Counted from the stretch's first letter, positions 5,822-12,204 are shown. The stretch: DNA of 13,300 nt from an uncultured Chloroflexota bacterium (GCA_902795255.1 CADBKS010000064.1:1-13300); one strand, 5' to 3'. The notes: a model not told the origin generated them from the letters alone. Made by a program: numbers and translations.

Positions 5822-7047
5822 AAATCGATCCTTTCAGGGTCACCCAGGACTTTACAAAATGCCGCGTTGACATCATCATAAAGCACCGCGCCGGCCCGGG
5901 TGAGCCGTTGATTTTTCTCGGCTGTTGTCCGGATCCCGCATAGCAGGATCTCCGTCTCATAGCCCCATTTGCGGAGCACATCGGCCGCGTTTTTCGTACA
6001 TTCGATCCCGCTGACGGAATCCTCAAATACCGCGATGCGGAGCTTCTCTCCCTTCGGGAGAACACGCTCCGCGGAAGTGTTCCCGTCCGCCGGATCCGTT
6101 TCACACAGGATCCGGGCAAGCTCGAGCGCTTCCAGCGGATCCGCGCACACCGTGCTCAGCACGGCAGCAAGCGCGTGAAAAGGATGCGGTTTGACGTAGT
6201 ACTCCCGGCGCAGGCCGTATTTATCTTCGATATAGCACAAACTGCCGGAACCCACCATCGGGATCCGGCCGTCCGCCCAGCCAAGCAGACGGAGGGCACA
6301 TTCTCCGTCAGGCGTATTAACGTAATAAAGCCCGTTTTTGTTCCCGTCCCAGACCGGAAGCAGGGTCGGACGGTAGGTCAGGACCGCCGGCCACACACGT
6401 TTTCCGGAAAGCTCCGGCAGCAGCTTCCGCCACGCTTCGGAGAGGATCGGCCGGTCTTTCGTCTCGAGATAAGCTTCACACACCACCGGCGCGGGCATTC
6501 CGTAAAATTCGGCGAACCGCTCCGAGCCGATGATCCGGCACATCAGTTCCCGGAAGAACGGACATTTCCACGGATCCAGCGTATCACGGAAAAACCGGCC
6601 GCCGAGTCCCGCATCCCGCAGGGGCTGCAGGCCGGCGCACCGTCCTGCTTCAAACGCCTCCCGGACCGCATCGATCACGTTCAGTGCGGGATCCAGCAGC
6701 GAAGCATATTCACGGACCCGGTCCGCCAGCATCCGGCGGAAACCCTCCGCATCGGTCATCGGTACCGCACCGCAGTCCGGCAGCTCTTCACCCATCCGGG
6801 GCACGCTTCCGCTGCGTTCGATATACCAGCTGACGAAAGCAGCCAGTGTCAGGGGCACCATATCCCATTCTGCGCTGATCCCGTTCGCTTCGAAAGCGTC
6901 TGTCAGCGAACGATCGACCGTAAGGCCGGGCTGGCCCATGAGCCGCAGCATATCATTGACGGTATCGACCGCCGCAAGCCGGTACCCGTGCGCTTCCAGC
7001 AGGACCCCGTCGATATCCAGCAGGAGGAAAAGGCGGCTGTCCGACAT
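5818..7047 (-). CDS. HAD-superfamily hydrolase-like protein with large insert
   Basis: 409 residues, much longer than an ordinary HAD phosphatase. Motif I is D-I-D-G-V-L (Asp11, Asp13), motif II may be L-T-Y (Thr224), motif III is the Lys of Y-V-K-P-H-P-F (Lys286) and motif IV is F-E-D-S-V-S-G-I-E (Asp343 and following). All catalytic positions thus appear present, but roughly 200 residues lie between motifs I and II, suggesting a large cap or inserted helical module (about 25-200). The substrate cannot be told. It starts one base inside the folE stop (TGATG) and ends overlapping the NBR1-type gene (ATGA), so it is translationally coupled to both. A role in removing a phosphate from a folE-derived or prenyl product is possible but unsupported. 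Confidence 0.75.
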   Translation of the reverse strand: MSDSRLFLLLDIDGVLLEAHGYRLAAVDTVNDMLRLMGQPGLTVDRSLTDAFEANGISAEWDMVPLTLAAFVSWYIERSGSVPRMGEELPDCGAVPMTDAEGFRRMLADRVREYASLLDPALNVIDAVREAFEAGRCAGLQPLRDAGLGGRFFRDTLDPWKCPFFRELMCRIIGSERFAEFYGMPAPVVCEAYLETKDRPILSEAWRKLLPELSGKRVWPAVLTYRPTLLPVWDGNKNGLYYVNTPDGECALRLLGWADGRIPMVGSGSLCYIEDKYGLRREYYVKPHPFHALAAVLSTVCADPLEALELARILCETDPADGNTSAERVLPKGEKLRIAVFEDSVSGIECTKNAADVLRKWGYETEILLCGIRTTAEKNQRLTRAGAVLYDDVNAAFCKVLGDPERIDL

Positions 7048-7625
7048 CAGTCCCGCGAGACCTTCCCGCCGATCTGACGGTAAAACTCATCCCGCAGTTC
7101 CGGCCGTTCATCGAAGATCCCGGTAAAACGGGTCGTGACGAGCTCAGCGCTTTCTTTCCGTACGCCGCGCATCACCGAGCACATATGGATGCCCTCGGTA
7201 AAGACCGCGGTCCCCTTCGGGTGAAGGATCTCCTCCACCGCATTGCAGACCTGTTCCGTCAGGCGTTCCTGGACCTGAAGGCGCCGGGCATACATTTCCA
7301 CGATCCGCGGGATCTTGGAAAGCCCGATGATTTTCCCGTCCGGGAAATAAGCCACATGGATCTTCCCGTAAAAGGGGAGCATATGGTGTTCGCAGAGACT
7401 GTAGAAGGAGATACCGCGCACCAGTACCATGCTGTCGCAGTCTTCATTGAAGACAGCCCCGTGCACGACGGTTTCCAGGTCCATTTTATATCCGGCACAC
7501 AGCTCAGTGTACATCCGCTGGACCCGCTCGGGGGTGGCCTTCAGGCCCTCCCGTTCCGGATCCTCACCGATGGCTGTCAGGATATTCCGGACAGAATTCT
7601 GTAATTTTTTTTCGCTGTTTTGCAT
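7047..7625 (-). CDS. folE: GTP cyclohydrolase I
   Basis: Converts GTP to 7,8-dihydroneopterin triphosphate and formate, the first step toward tetrahydrofolate and also toward queuosine; cytosolic, a homodecamer in the family. The 192 residues include the zinc ligands in [10 protein letters not shown] (Cys78, His81) and M-C-S-V-M-R-G-V (Cys149), the G-L-S-K-I-P-R-I-V stretch and [10 protein letters not shown]. Most family members read C-M or C-V where this one has C-S, a minor change. The start is taken as ATG 7625; a TTG two codons upstream (7631) is also open. Neither has a clear ribosome site. It sits 84 bases after the prenyl synthase and shares an A with the next start (TGATG). No folB, folK or folP homologue is in the window. 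Confidence 0.93.
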   Translation of the reverse strand: MQNSEKKLQNSVRNILTAIGEDPEREGLKATPERVQRMYTELCAGYKMDLETVVHGAVFNEDCDSMVLVRGISFYSLCEHHMLPFYGKIHVAYFPDGKIIGLSKIPRIVEMYARRLQVQERLTEQVCNAVEEILHPKGTAVFTEGIHMCSVMRGVRKESAELVTTRFTGIFDERPELRDEFYRQIGGKVSRD

Positions 7626-7648
7626 GTTCAACCAGGTTTCAGTACAAT

Positions 7649-7677
7649 GCGGAAAGCTGCCGTACGGGTCTTTCCGC
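7649..7677. promoter_or_regulatory. inverted repeat in the prenyl synthase-folE gap
   Basis: GCGGAAAG (7649-7656) pairs with CTTTCCGC (7670-7677), and the loop contains the palindrome CCGTACGG. A second stem, CAGCCG/CGGCTG (7689-7694/7700-7705), lies next to the prenyl synthase stop. No U run follows, so this is not an intrinsic terminator. It may be an mRNA processing or regulatory hairpin in the only sizeable gap in this operon. Confidence 0.4.
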
Positions 7678-7709
7678 TGCTTACCGTTCAGCCGCGGAAC
7701 GGCTGTCCG

Positions 7710-8696
7710 TTATTTCACCCGTTCCGCCATGGAGTCAAGCAATTCATCCATGACTTTCTGGAATTCATTATCTTTGCGGTGCAGGTCAAGGGTCTCCCTG
7801 GCTTCCCGGATATATGTCAGGCTCTTTTCCTGCAGGTACTCCGGAGCACCGGCTCTTTCCATCATCCCCGCGAACTCGGCCACCCGGTCGGGAGAGCCGT
7901 CATAAGCAGCCCATTTTTCGCGGAATTCGGGATCATGCTCGGCGGTATAGATTACCGCAAGCGTGTTCTTTTTCTCGGTAATATCGCCGGTAACGGACTT
8001 GCCGAAGGCCTCACGGTCCCCCCAGGTCCCGAGATAGTCATCCCGGATCTGGAACGCGATCCCGAAGCGGCGGCCTGCGTATTCAAATTCACGGACGGTC
8101 TTCTCCGGCGCTCCGCCGGCCGCGGCCCCCAGAGCAAAGGAACTGCCGAGCAGCGCAGAAGTCTTTCCCCGCACCATGTGCAGGTATTCGGATTCGGAAA
8201 TATCCGTCCGCTTCTCAAAGGCGATATCCCGGTGCTGTCCGAGGAACAGCCGGGAAGCGCTGTGGATCATGTGGCGGAGCCCGTCGCGTCCGCTTTCCTC
8301 ATCGGCCTCGATAAAGGTCGTCAGCGCCAGATTGTAAAGCAGATCTCCGGTGTTGAGAGCCAGCGCCAGCCCGTCCCGTTTCCAGAGCGCAGGGCGATTA
8401 TGGCGGACGTCACCGTTATCTTCAATGTCATCATGGATCAGCGTGAAGTTGTGGAGCATTTCCAGCCCGGCGGAGTAGGTCAGCGCCGGTTCATATTTTC
8501 CGGAACAGATCCCGCAGCACAGACAGCAGAAAAGCGGGCGCAGCCGCTTTCCCCCGCTGAGCAGTGTACCGTCAGGAGAAAATCCGAGCGCATAAAGCAC
8601 CATCTCCTGCAGTTTTTCATCCTTTTGCAGGGTCTCATTGCCTGAGAGGAGCTTATAGATCGTCCGGTTTACATCATCGATGATCCTTTGTTTCAT
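7710..8696 (-). CDS. polyprenyl (probably geranylgeranyl) diphosphate synthase
   Basis: Condenses isopentenyl diphosphate with allylic diphosphates to make the C15-C20 precursor of carotenoids, quinone tails or longer prenyls. The 328 residues show G-G-K-R-L-R-P (48-54), the first Asp-rich motif D-D-I-E-D (89-93) followed by R-H-N-R-P-A, G-K-T near 178, and the second motif Q-I-R-D-D-Y-L-G (about 217-223). The second motif lacks its usual last Asp at the normal spacing (D-D-Y-L-G). Phe lies five residues before the first motif, and the motif has no two-residue insertion; in archaeal-type short-chain synthases this pattern goes with C20 products, so GGPP is my guess. It starts 15 bases after fni with a good ribosome site (AGGGAAGG, 8703-8710), so the two enzymes are co-expressed. 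Confidence 0.88.
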   Translation of the reverse strand: MKQRIIDDVNRTIYKLLSGNETLQKDEKLQEMVLYALGFSPDGTLLSGGKRLRPLFCCLCCGICSGKYEPALTYSAGLEMLHNFTLIHDDIEDNGDVRHNRPALWKRDGLALALNTGDLLYNLALTTFIEADEESGRDGLRHMIHSASRLFLGQHRDIAFEKRTDISESEYLHMVRGKTSALLGSSFALGAAAGGAPEKTVREFEYAGRRFGIAFQIRDDYLGTWGDREAFGKSVTGDITEKKNTLAVIYTAEHDPEFREKWAAYDGSPDRVAEFAGMMERAGAPEYLQEKSLTYIREARETLDLHRKDNEFQKVMDELLDSMAERVK

Positions 8697-8711
8697 GAAT
8701 TGCCTTCCCTG

Positions 8712-9698
8712 TTATATTTTCGAAACACCGAGGCTCAAAAACCCGGCGATCCTGTATTGCTGAATGATCATGCGGATCTCGGCACAGACCGGGTCCGGTC
8801 CTTCTTCGGCCGCGGCGGGCAGCAGACGCCCTGCCATCCCGCAGAGCTCCGCTCCCAGGAAAACGGCCTTGGCGATATCCACTCCGTTCATTATACCGCC
8901 GGAAGCGATCAGACGGATAGACGGATCCGCGGCATGGATCGACGCGATGCACTCTGCGGTCGGGATTCCCCAGCCGTCAAAAGGCTGCGCAAGCGCGAGC
9001 GCCTCCGGGCTCCCGTCAACCAGGGCTTCGACCCGGGACCAGGAAGTCCCGCCGGCACCGGCCACGTCGATCATGGATACCCCGGCATTCTTCAGCCGAA
9101 CCGCCAGCCCGGCCTCTATGCCCCAGCCGACTTCCTTGACGATCACGGGGACCGGGAATCCGGAGCAGAGCGTTTCGATCTTCTTCAGCAGTCCGGAGAA
9201 ATTTCTGTCTCCGCCCCGCTGGAGCAGTTCCTGCAGCGGATTCAGGTGCAGGATCAGCGCGTCAGCTTCGATCATTTCGACCGCTGCCAGGAACCGGTCC
9301 CGCCCCCAGCCGCAGTTCAGCTGGACGGCACCGAGATTGGCCAGCATCGGAACGGAAGGCGCGATCTTCCGGTAAGGGATCCGCGGCAGTTCCGGATGTT
9401 CGAGGAAAATGCGCTGGGACCCGATCGCGAAAGGCAGGCCGATCCGCTCGGCCGCTTCCGCAAGGTTCCGGTTGATCCGCTCCCCGGTCTCTGTCCCGCC
9501 GGTCATCGAAGAGATCAGCAGCGGCGCCGCGATTCGCTTCCCCAGGAAGGAAGTCTCCGCGGAAAACGCGTCGAAATCCCCGTCCGGCAGGGCATTATGG
9601 ATCAGCCGGTATTTTTCAAAACCGGCGGATACCCCCGAACGGACGTCACCGTTCAGGCAGACAGAGATGTGATTGTCCTTTCGTTCAGCAATTGTCAT
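8712..9698 (-). CDS. fni: type 2 isopentenyl-diphosphate delta-isomerase
   Basis: Interconverts isopentenyl and dimethylallyl diphosphate using reduced FMN and Mg2+, supplying the starter for the prenyl synthase encoded next. The 328 residues carry the type 2 marks: R-K-D-N-H (6-10), S-S-M-T-G-G-T (63-69, FMN), H-L-N-P-L-Q-E (151-157, substrate and metal), V-K-E-V-G-W-G (187-193), D-V-A-G-A-G-G-T-S-W (211-220) and A-S-G-G-I near 266. It is slightly shorter than the usual 340-350. The R-K-D-N-H motif lies only six residues from the start, so no downstream start is possible. No Shine-Dalgarno sequence precedes the ATG; instead a consensus promoter ends six bases before it, so the mRNA is probably leaderless. 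First gene of a five-gene operon. It does not by itself tell a mevalonate from a MEP pathway. Confidence 0.93.
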   Translation of the reverse strand: MTIAERKDNHISVCLNGDVRSGVSAGFEKYRLIHNALPDGDFDAFSAETSFLGKRIAAPLLISSMTGGTETGERINRNLAEAAERIGLPFAIGSQRIFLEHPELPRIPYRKIAPSVPMLANLGAVQLNCGWGRDRFLAAVEMIEADALILHLNPLQELLQRGGDRNFSGLLKKIETLCSGFPVPVIVKEVGWGIEAGLAVRLKNAGVSMIDVAGAGGTSWSRVEALVDGSPEALALAQPFDGWGIPTAECIASIHAADPSIRLIASGGIMNGVDIAKAVFLGAELCGMAGRLLPAAAEEGPDPVCAEIRMIIQQYRIAGFLSLGVSKI

Positions 9699-9704
9699 GG
9701 TCTA

Positions 9705-9733
9705 ATTATAAAGTTCAAAACGCAATGTGTAAA
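9705..9733 (-). promoter_or_regulatory. near-consensus promoter of the fni operon, placed for a leaderless start
   Basis: On the minus strand: TTTACA (9728-9733), 17 bases, TATAAT (9705-9710), then only six bases (TAGACC) and the fni ATG. A start point six to seven bases after the -10 box coincides with the ATG. Heptamer array A begins eight bases beyond the -35 box. Confidence 0.8.
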
Positions 9734-9741
9734 GTTTATTT

Positions 9742-9776
9742 TGGTCATTAGTCACTGGTCATCAGCCGGCAGTTGG
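9742..9776. repeat. heptamer array A (TGGTCAT type)
   Basis: Five consecutive units of seven bases: TGGTCAT, TAGTCAC, TGGTCAT, CAGCCGG, CAGTTGG. The last two are diverged. It adjoins the fni promoter and is the same family as array D (TTGGTCA). Confidence 0.75.
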
Positions 9777-9786
9777 AGTGAAGCAA

Positions 9787-9821
9787 ACAGAGGTCAGAGT
9801 ACAGAGTACAGAGTGCAGAGT
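9787..9821. repeat. heptamer array B (ACAGAGT type)
   Basis: Five units: ACAGAGG, TCAGAGT, ACAGAGT, ACAGAGT, GCAGAGT. It is the most regular array and is followed by a run of T. Confidence 0.85.
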
Positions 9822-9829
9822 TTTTTTCA

Positions 9830-9857
9830 GTGTGAAGGGTGAAGTGTGAAGAGTGAA
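9830..9857. repeat. heptamer array C (GNGTGAA type)
   Basis: Four units: GTGTGAA, GGGTGAA, GTGTGAA, GAGTGAA. It is followed by GTTAAATC and the GGTGACGCTTCGCG end of element 1. The array at 11835-11869 has the same units and the same following sequence. Confidence 0.85.
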
Positions 9858-9920
9858 GTTAAATCGGTGACGCTTCGCGTCGTATAATAGAACGCTCCGC
9901 GGTAAAGGGGCTGGTCTTCA

Positions 9921-9967
9921 GGGGCCGGCTCTCGTTGACTCAGACCTGAGTCAACAGATCCGTCCCC
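9921..9967. repeat. REP-like hairpin in copy 1
   Basis: Inner stem GTTGACTCAG (9934-9943) and CTGAGTCAAC (9946-9955), ten perfect pairs, loop AC. The outer stem GGGGCCGGCTCTC / AGATCCGTCCCC is imperfect. Copy 2 has the same hairpin at 11991-12036 and differs inside the inner stem-loop only at two central bases. Confidence 0.8.
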
Positions 9968-10005
9968 GCTTCTCCACACAAACGTCCATCACAAAAGTGC
10001 CTGAC

Positions 10006-10031
10006 GTGCCAGTCCCGCGCGGGACTGGCAC
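10006..10031. repeat. 26-base perfect palindrome
   Basis: GTGCCAGTCCCGC (10006-10018) is followed immediately by its exact inverse GCGGGACTGGCAC (10019-10031). It is absent from copy 2, where an unrelated GGCTCAG/CTGAGCC hairpin takes its place. This suggests modular exchange of hairpins between elements. Confidence 0.85.
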
Positions 10032-10115
10032 GGTGAACACACCTCGGCGCAAGTGCCTTCAGGCAACCGGCCCCTGCGGCACCGTCGCCATCTAAAATCT
10101 TCGCGAAGCGACACC

Positions 10116-10157
10116 TATTCCCAACTACTTGCCACTTGCCACTGACCACTGGCTACT
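10116..10157. repeat. heptamer array F (TGCCACT type) reaching the terminase 3' end
   Basis: Six units: TATTCCC, AACTACT, TGCCACT, TGCCACT, GACCACT, GGCTACT, then GCGCGAAGCG. The terminase stop codon (10153-10155) lies inside the last unit, so the array supplies the end of the protein. Confidence 0.8.
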
Positions 10158-11778
10158 GCGCGAAGCGCCCGCGCCGCCGCCAGAACTTCTCCCTTTCCAG
10201 ACTCTCATAATACGAATCCGGCAGATCCTCCGGCGGCCATTGCGGCGTGGAAGAAGGATAGACCGGCAGGTCGTCCTCATCAAACACCGCCAGCGCCGCC
10301 GACATCACCAGGTCGTCGTGGATATAGCGGCCCGTCCCCGGGTCCCGGGTCCCGTCCGGAACGCCCCAGCGCACCAGTGTCGGATCCGCGGCCGGATCCA
10401 GCCGGCAGGCCCGCAGTTCGCGGAAAAACATCCGCTGCAGCAGATTCGGATCATTCAGGATCTCACATCTGTCCCGCTTCAGGTCATAGAGGGACTCCGC
10501 CGGCAGTTTCGTCTCCTCACAGCGGTACTCCTGCCAGCGTCCGGTACTGACCATCGCAATGAAGCCCCATGCCATTTCTGTCTTCGCCCGGGCCGTCAGG
10601 TCATAGGCCCGGCAAATATCCGGGAATTTCCGGCTCAGGTAATCCGTCAGCATGCATCCCAGCCCGGTATGGTCCAGTGCAACCCGAACCGGGTTCCAGA
10701 TCCCGATCTCCAGCGAGATCTCCTTCTCCAGCAGATCGGAAGGCACATTGCGGTAATAGCGCCGCGCGGCCACCCGCCAGACCGGTGCCCGGTCATAACC
10801 CTCATCCGGACCTTCCGGGACTGCCACGTCGCAGATCGTCAGCACTGTCGCATCCCGCCGGTCGCTGAATCCCACTGACTGTTTCGCCTTTCGGCTCAGT
10901 TCGTCAGAACCCGCGATATCGATCAGGAAAACATAACAGTGTCCTTCCGCAGGTCCCGTCTGCGGTGCGTGTTCCCCGCGCATCTGCTCGCAGCGCTCGG
11001 CAGTGAACATCCCCGTCAGGTCGCTGATCTCCTCACAGAAAAACTGCGTCCGCACCGTCGGGTGCTCCCGTCCCAGGGCTTCGACCTGTTTCCGGACAAA
11101 ATCCGCGTAAGCCGGGACTTCACTCCCGACCGTGCCGGCATCCGTCAGGAAAAACTGCTTTCGTCCGGACGCTGATCCCGCTGCCAGAGCCCGGTGCGAC
11201 TCTCGGGAAAGCAGCGTCCGGTCATCCCATGCCGTACCCCAGAACACCTGCGTGGCGTTTGTAGATGCAGCCATCGGCGCCGCGTCCCGGTCGAATTTCT
11301 CCGGCGGCACCAGCTGGGCCTCATCCACCTCCAGCATCAGGTCCGCCGTCTCCCCGACGATGGCCGTGTTCGGTGAAGCGGAAAGATAGCGCACCTGCGT
11401 ATTTCCGCAGACTGTCTTCATTTTTGAAGTTTTTATTTTTCCGCCGGTCTTTCCCGACCCGCCGCTCATCAGAACACCCTCCAGGCGCTTCCGGCTGACC
11501 GCGCCCTGGTTCTTCTCCGTCGGCAGGATCTTGACGATCGTCCCGCCCCGCCAGAGGTTCGCCGCCATCACGGCAGACTCCAGCTGCGCCTGGGTCTCGT
11601 TTTTCCCCGACTGGCGCGGGAAGGTCACCGCAAAGACCTCACCCCGGTGCCGCTGCACCCCGAGATAGATCTCCCGCAGGGCTTCCGCCTGATAGCTCCG
11701 CAGCCGCAGCTCATTCCGCGAATAAGCCCGCAGCGCGGGATCCAAAAGATTTTCAGCATATAAATAATCCGGTATCAT
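10153..11778 (-). CDS. phage-type terminase large subunit (TerL), complete
   Basis: Expected role: the DNA-packaging motor, an ATPase that pumps DNA into a procapsid plus a nuclease that cuts it. The 541 residues show F-P-R-Q-S-G-K-N-E (53-61, Walker A, Lys59), L-M-L-E-V-D-E-A (147-154, Walker B), Q-V-F-W-G-T-A (177-183, coupling motif), and the three acidic sites of the RNase H-like nuclease: F-L-I-D-I-A-G (Asp287), V-A-L-D-H-T-G (Asp369) and Y-I-H-D-D-L-V-M-S-A-A-L-A (Asp488/489). All catalytic residues appear intact. The start is ATG 11778, directly after AAGGAGGAGAA. The frame stays open 37 codons further upstream, but that part is repeat DNA. The C-terminus G-R-F-A-Q and the stop come from the repeat edge. 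No portal, capsid, protease or integrase gene is in the window, and repeat cassettes lie on both sides. It could belong to a prophage or gene transfer agent continuing to the right, or be a lone relic or domesticated gene. Confidence 0.85.
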   Translation of the reverse strand: MIPDYLYAENLLDPALRAYSRNELRLRSYQAEALREIYLGVQRHRGEVFAVTFPRQSGKNETQAQLESAVMAANLWRGGTIVKILPTEKNQGAVSRKRLEGVLMSGGSGKTGGKIKTSKMKTVCGNTQVRYLSASPNTAIVGETADLMLEVDEAQLVPPEKFDRDAAPMAASTNATQVFWGTAWDDRTLLSRESHRALAAGSASGRKQFFLTDAGTVGSEVPAYADFVRKQVEALGREHPTVRTQFFCEEISDLTGMFTAERCEQMRGEHAPQTGPAEGHCYVFLIDIAGSDELSRKAKQSVGFSDRRDATVLTICDVAVPEGPDEGYDRAPVWRVAARRYYRNVPSDLLEKEISLEIGIWNPVRVALDHTGLGCMLTDYLSRKFPDICRAYDLTARAKTEMAWGFIAMVSTGRWQEYRCEETKLPAESLYDLKRDRCEILNDPNLLQRMFFRELRACRLDPAADPTLVRWGVPDGTRDPGTGRYIHDDLVMSAALAVFDEDDLPVYPSSTPQWPPEDLPDSYYESLEREKFWRRRGRFAQ

Positions 11779-11790
11779 TTCTCCTCCTTT
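11779..11790 (-). promoter_or_regulatory. ribosome binding site that fixes the terminase start
   Basis: On the minus strand AAAAAGGAGGAGAA runs up to ATG 11778, giving a near-perfect Shine-Dalgarno match. Upstream of it the sequence is heptamer array D, so the longer reading frame to 11889 is not a real N-terminus. Confidence 0.8.
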
Positions 11791-11825
11791 TTGGTTATTC
11801 GATTTTGGCCGTTGGTCATTCGTCA
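11791..11825. repeat. heptamer array D (TTGGTCA type)
   Basis: Five imperfect units: TTGGTTA, TTCGATT, TTGGCCG, TTGGTCA, TTCGTCA. It abuts the ribosome site of the terminase gene and matches array A in family and in position next to a gene start. Confidence 0.65.
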
Positions 11826-11834
11826 CAGCATTCA

Positions 11835-11869
11835 GGGTCAAGAGTGTAGTGTGAAGAGTAAAGAGTGAA
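11835..11869. repeat. heptamer array (GNGTGAA type), second copy
   Basis: Five units: GGGTCAA, GAGTGTA, GTGTGAA, GAGTAAA, GAGTGAA, followed by GTTAT and GGTGACGCTTCGC (11875-11887). It parallels array C and the start of element 1. Confidence 0.8.
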
Positions 11870-11893
11870 GTTATGGTGACGCTTCGCACAAGT

Positions 11894-11928
11894 GAATTCG
11901 GAATTCGGAAAGCGGAATTCGGAATTAT
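11894..11928. repeat. heptamer array E (GAATTCG type)
   Basis: Five units: GAATTCG, GAATTCG, GAAAGCG, GAATTCG, GAATTAT. It lies between two copies of the GGTGACGC end motif (11875 and 11933), as if one end had been inserted beside another. Confidence 0.85.
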
Positions 11929-11990
11929 CTAAGGTGACGCTGCGCGTTGTTTAGCAGAACGCTCCGCGCCGCCCGGGCCGGCTCTCCAGG

Positions 11991-12036
11991 GGGGCAGTTC
12001 TCGTTGACTCAGAATTGAGTCAACAGATCCGTCCCC
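11991..12036. repeat. REP-like hairpin in copy 2
   Basis: Inner stem GTTGACTCA (12003-12011) and TGAGTCAAC (12016-12024), loop GAAT. Outer arms are GGGGCAGTTCTC (11991-12002) and AGATCCGTCCCC (12025-12036), about nine further pairs. It is the counterpart of 9921-9967. Confidence 0.8.
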
Positions 12037-12071
12037 GCTTTTCCGGCGAGCCTGTCCAAAATGGTGCCGAA

Positions 12072-12117
12072 GGGGACGGGTTCTCCGGCTCAGGTCTGAG
12101 CCTCCGGAAACCGACCC
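12072..12117. repeat. second hairpin in copy 2
   Basis: GGCTCAG (12087-12093) and CTGAGCC (12096-12102) around GT, with imperfect outer arms GGGGACGGGTTCTCC (12072-12086) and a run ending ACCGACCCC. The GGGGAC...GTCCCC-like outer arm is shared with the first hairpin, while the core differs. Confidence 0.7.
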
Positions 12118-12135
12118 CTGCGGCACCGCCGCCAT

Positions 12136-12158
12136 CTTACCCCGTCGCGAAGCGACAC
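12136..12158. repeat. 23-base block repeated exactly at 12384-12406
   Basis: The block starting CTTACCCCGTCGCGAAG and ending CGACAC is identical at both sites and is followed at each by a TATTCC(C/T)GCTGAATCCTG stretch opening a CCTGAAT heptamer array. The duplicated end of element 2 stands alone at the second site, so element ends and heptamers move or duplicate together. Confidence 0.85.
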
Positions 12159-12159
12159 A

Positions 12160-12187
12160 TATTCCCGCTGAATCCTGGATCCTGAAT
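12160..12187. repeat. heptamer array G (CCTGAAT type)
   Basis: Four units: TATTCCC, GCTGAAT, CCTGGAT, CCTGAAT, then CAAAGCGACACC. Same family as array J. Confidence 0.75.
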
Positions 12188-12204
12188 CAAAGCGACACCG
12201 AATT

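Larger units (their letters stand above)
9866..10115. repeat. intergenic repeat element, copy 1
   Basis: A 250-base unit bounded by GGTGACGCTTCGCG (9866-9879) and its near-exact inverse CGCGAAGCGACACC (10102-10115, one mismatch in 14). Inside are GAACGCTCCGCG, a REP-like hairpin (9921-9967), a 26-base perfect palindrome (10006-10031), TGCCTTCAGGCA (10054-10065), and CCTGCGGCACCG followed by CGCCATCT near the right end. AGGGGCTGGT (9906-9915) can pair with ACCGGCCCCT (10067-10076), so the whole unit could fold as a closed multibranched structure. Copy 2 at 11933-12159 shares both ends, the first hairpin and the CCTGCGGCACCG module. It encodes no protein that I believe. It could be a mosaic REP-type element moved by a transposase encoded elsewhere, or a structured RNA. 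Confidence 0.75.
11933..12159. repeat. intergenic repeat element, copy 2
   Basis: A 227-base unit bounded by GGTGACGCTGCGCG (11933-11946) and CGCGAAGCGACACA (12146-12159). It shares with copy 1 the GAACGCTCCGCG block, the GTTGACTCAG-type hairpin (11991-12036), ATCCGTCCCCGCTT and the right-end block CCTGCGGCACCG then CGCCATCT. Between these it carries a different hairpin (12072-12117). Same orientation as copy 1. Confidence 0.75.

Noticed and set aside
9940..10149. 69-residue minus-strand frame through repeat element 1
   Set aside because: It follows hairpins and a heptamer array, and the corresponding frame in element 2 does not encode a similar protein. No coding character.
11454..11471. 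G-G-S-G-K-T in the terminase (residues 106-111) as a second P-loop
   Set aside because: The spacing does not give G-x4-G-K-T, and the real Walker A is at residues 53-61. The local Lys-rich, AT-rich stretch is odd but not an ATP site.
11779..11889. 37-codon N-terminal extension of the terminase reading frame
   Set aside because: It translates heptamer arrays D and GNGTGAA and lacks a ribosome site, whereas ATG 11778 follows a near-perfect Shine-Dalgarno sequence.
11929..12135. 68-residue minus-strand frame through repeat element 2
   Set aside because: Same reason as for element 1: low-complexity translation of palindromic DNA.
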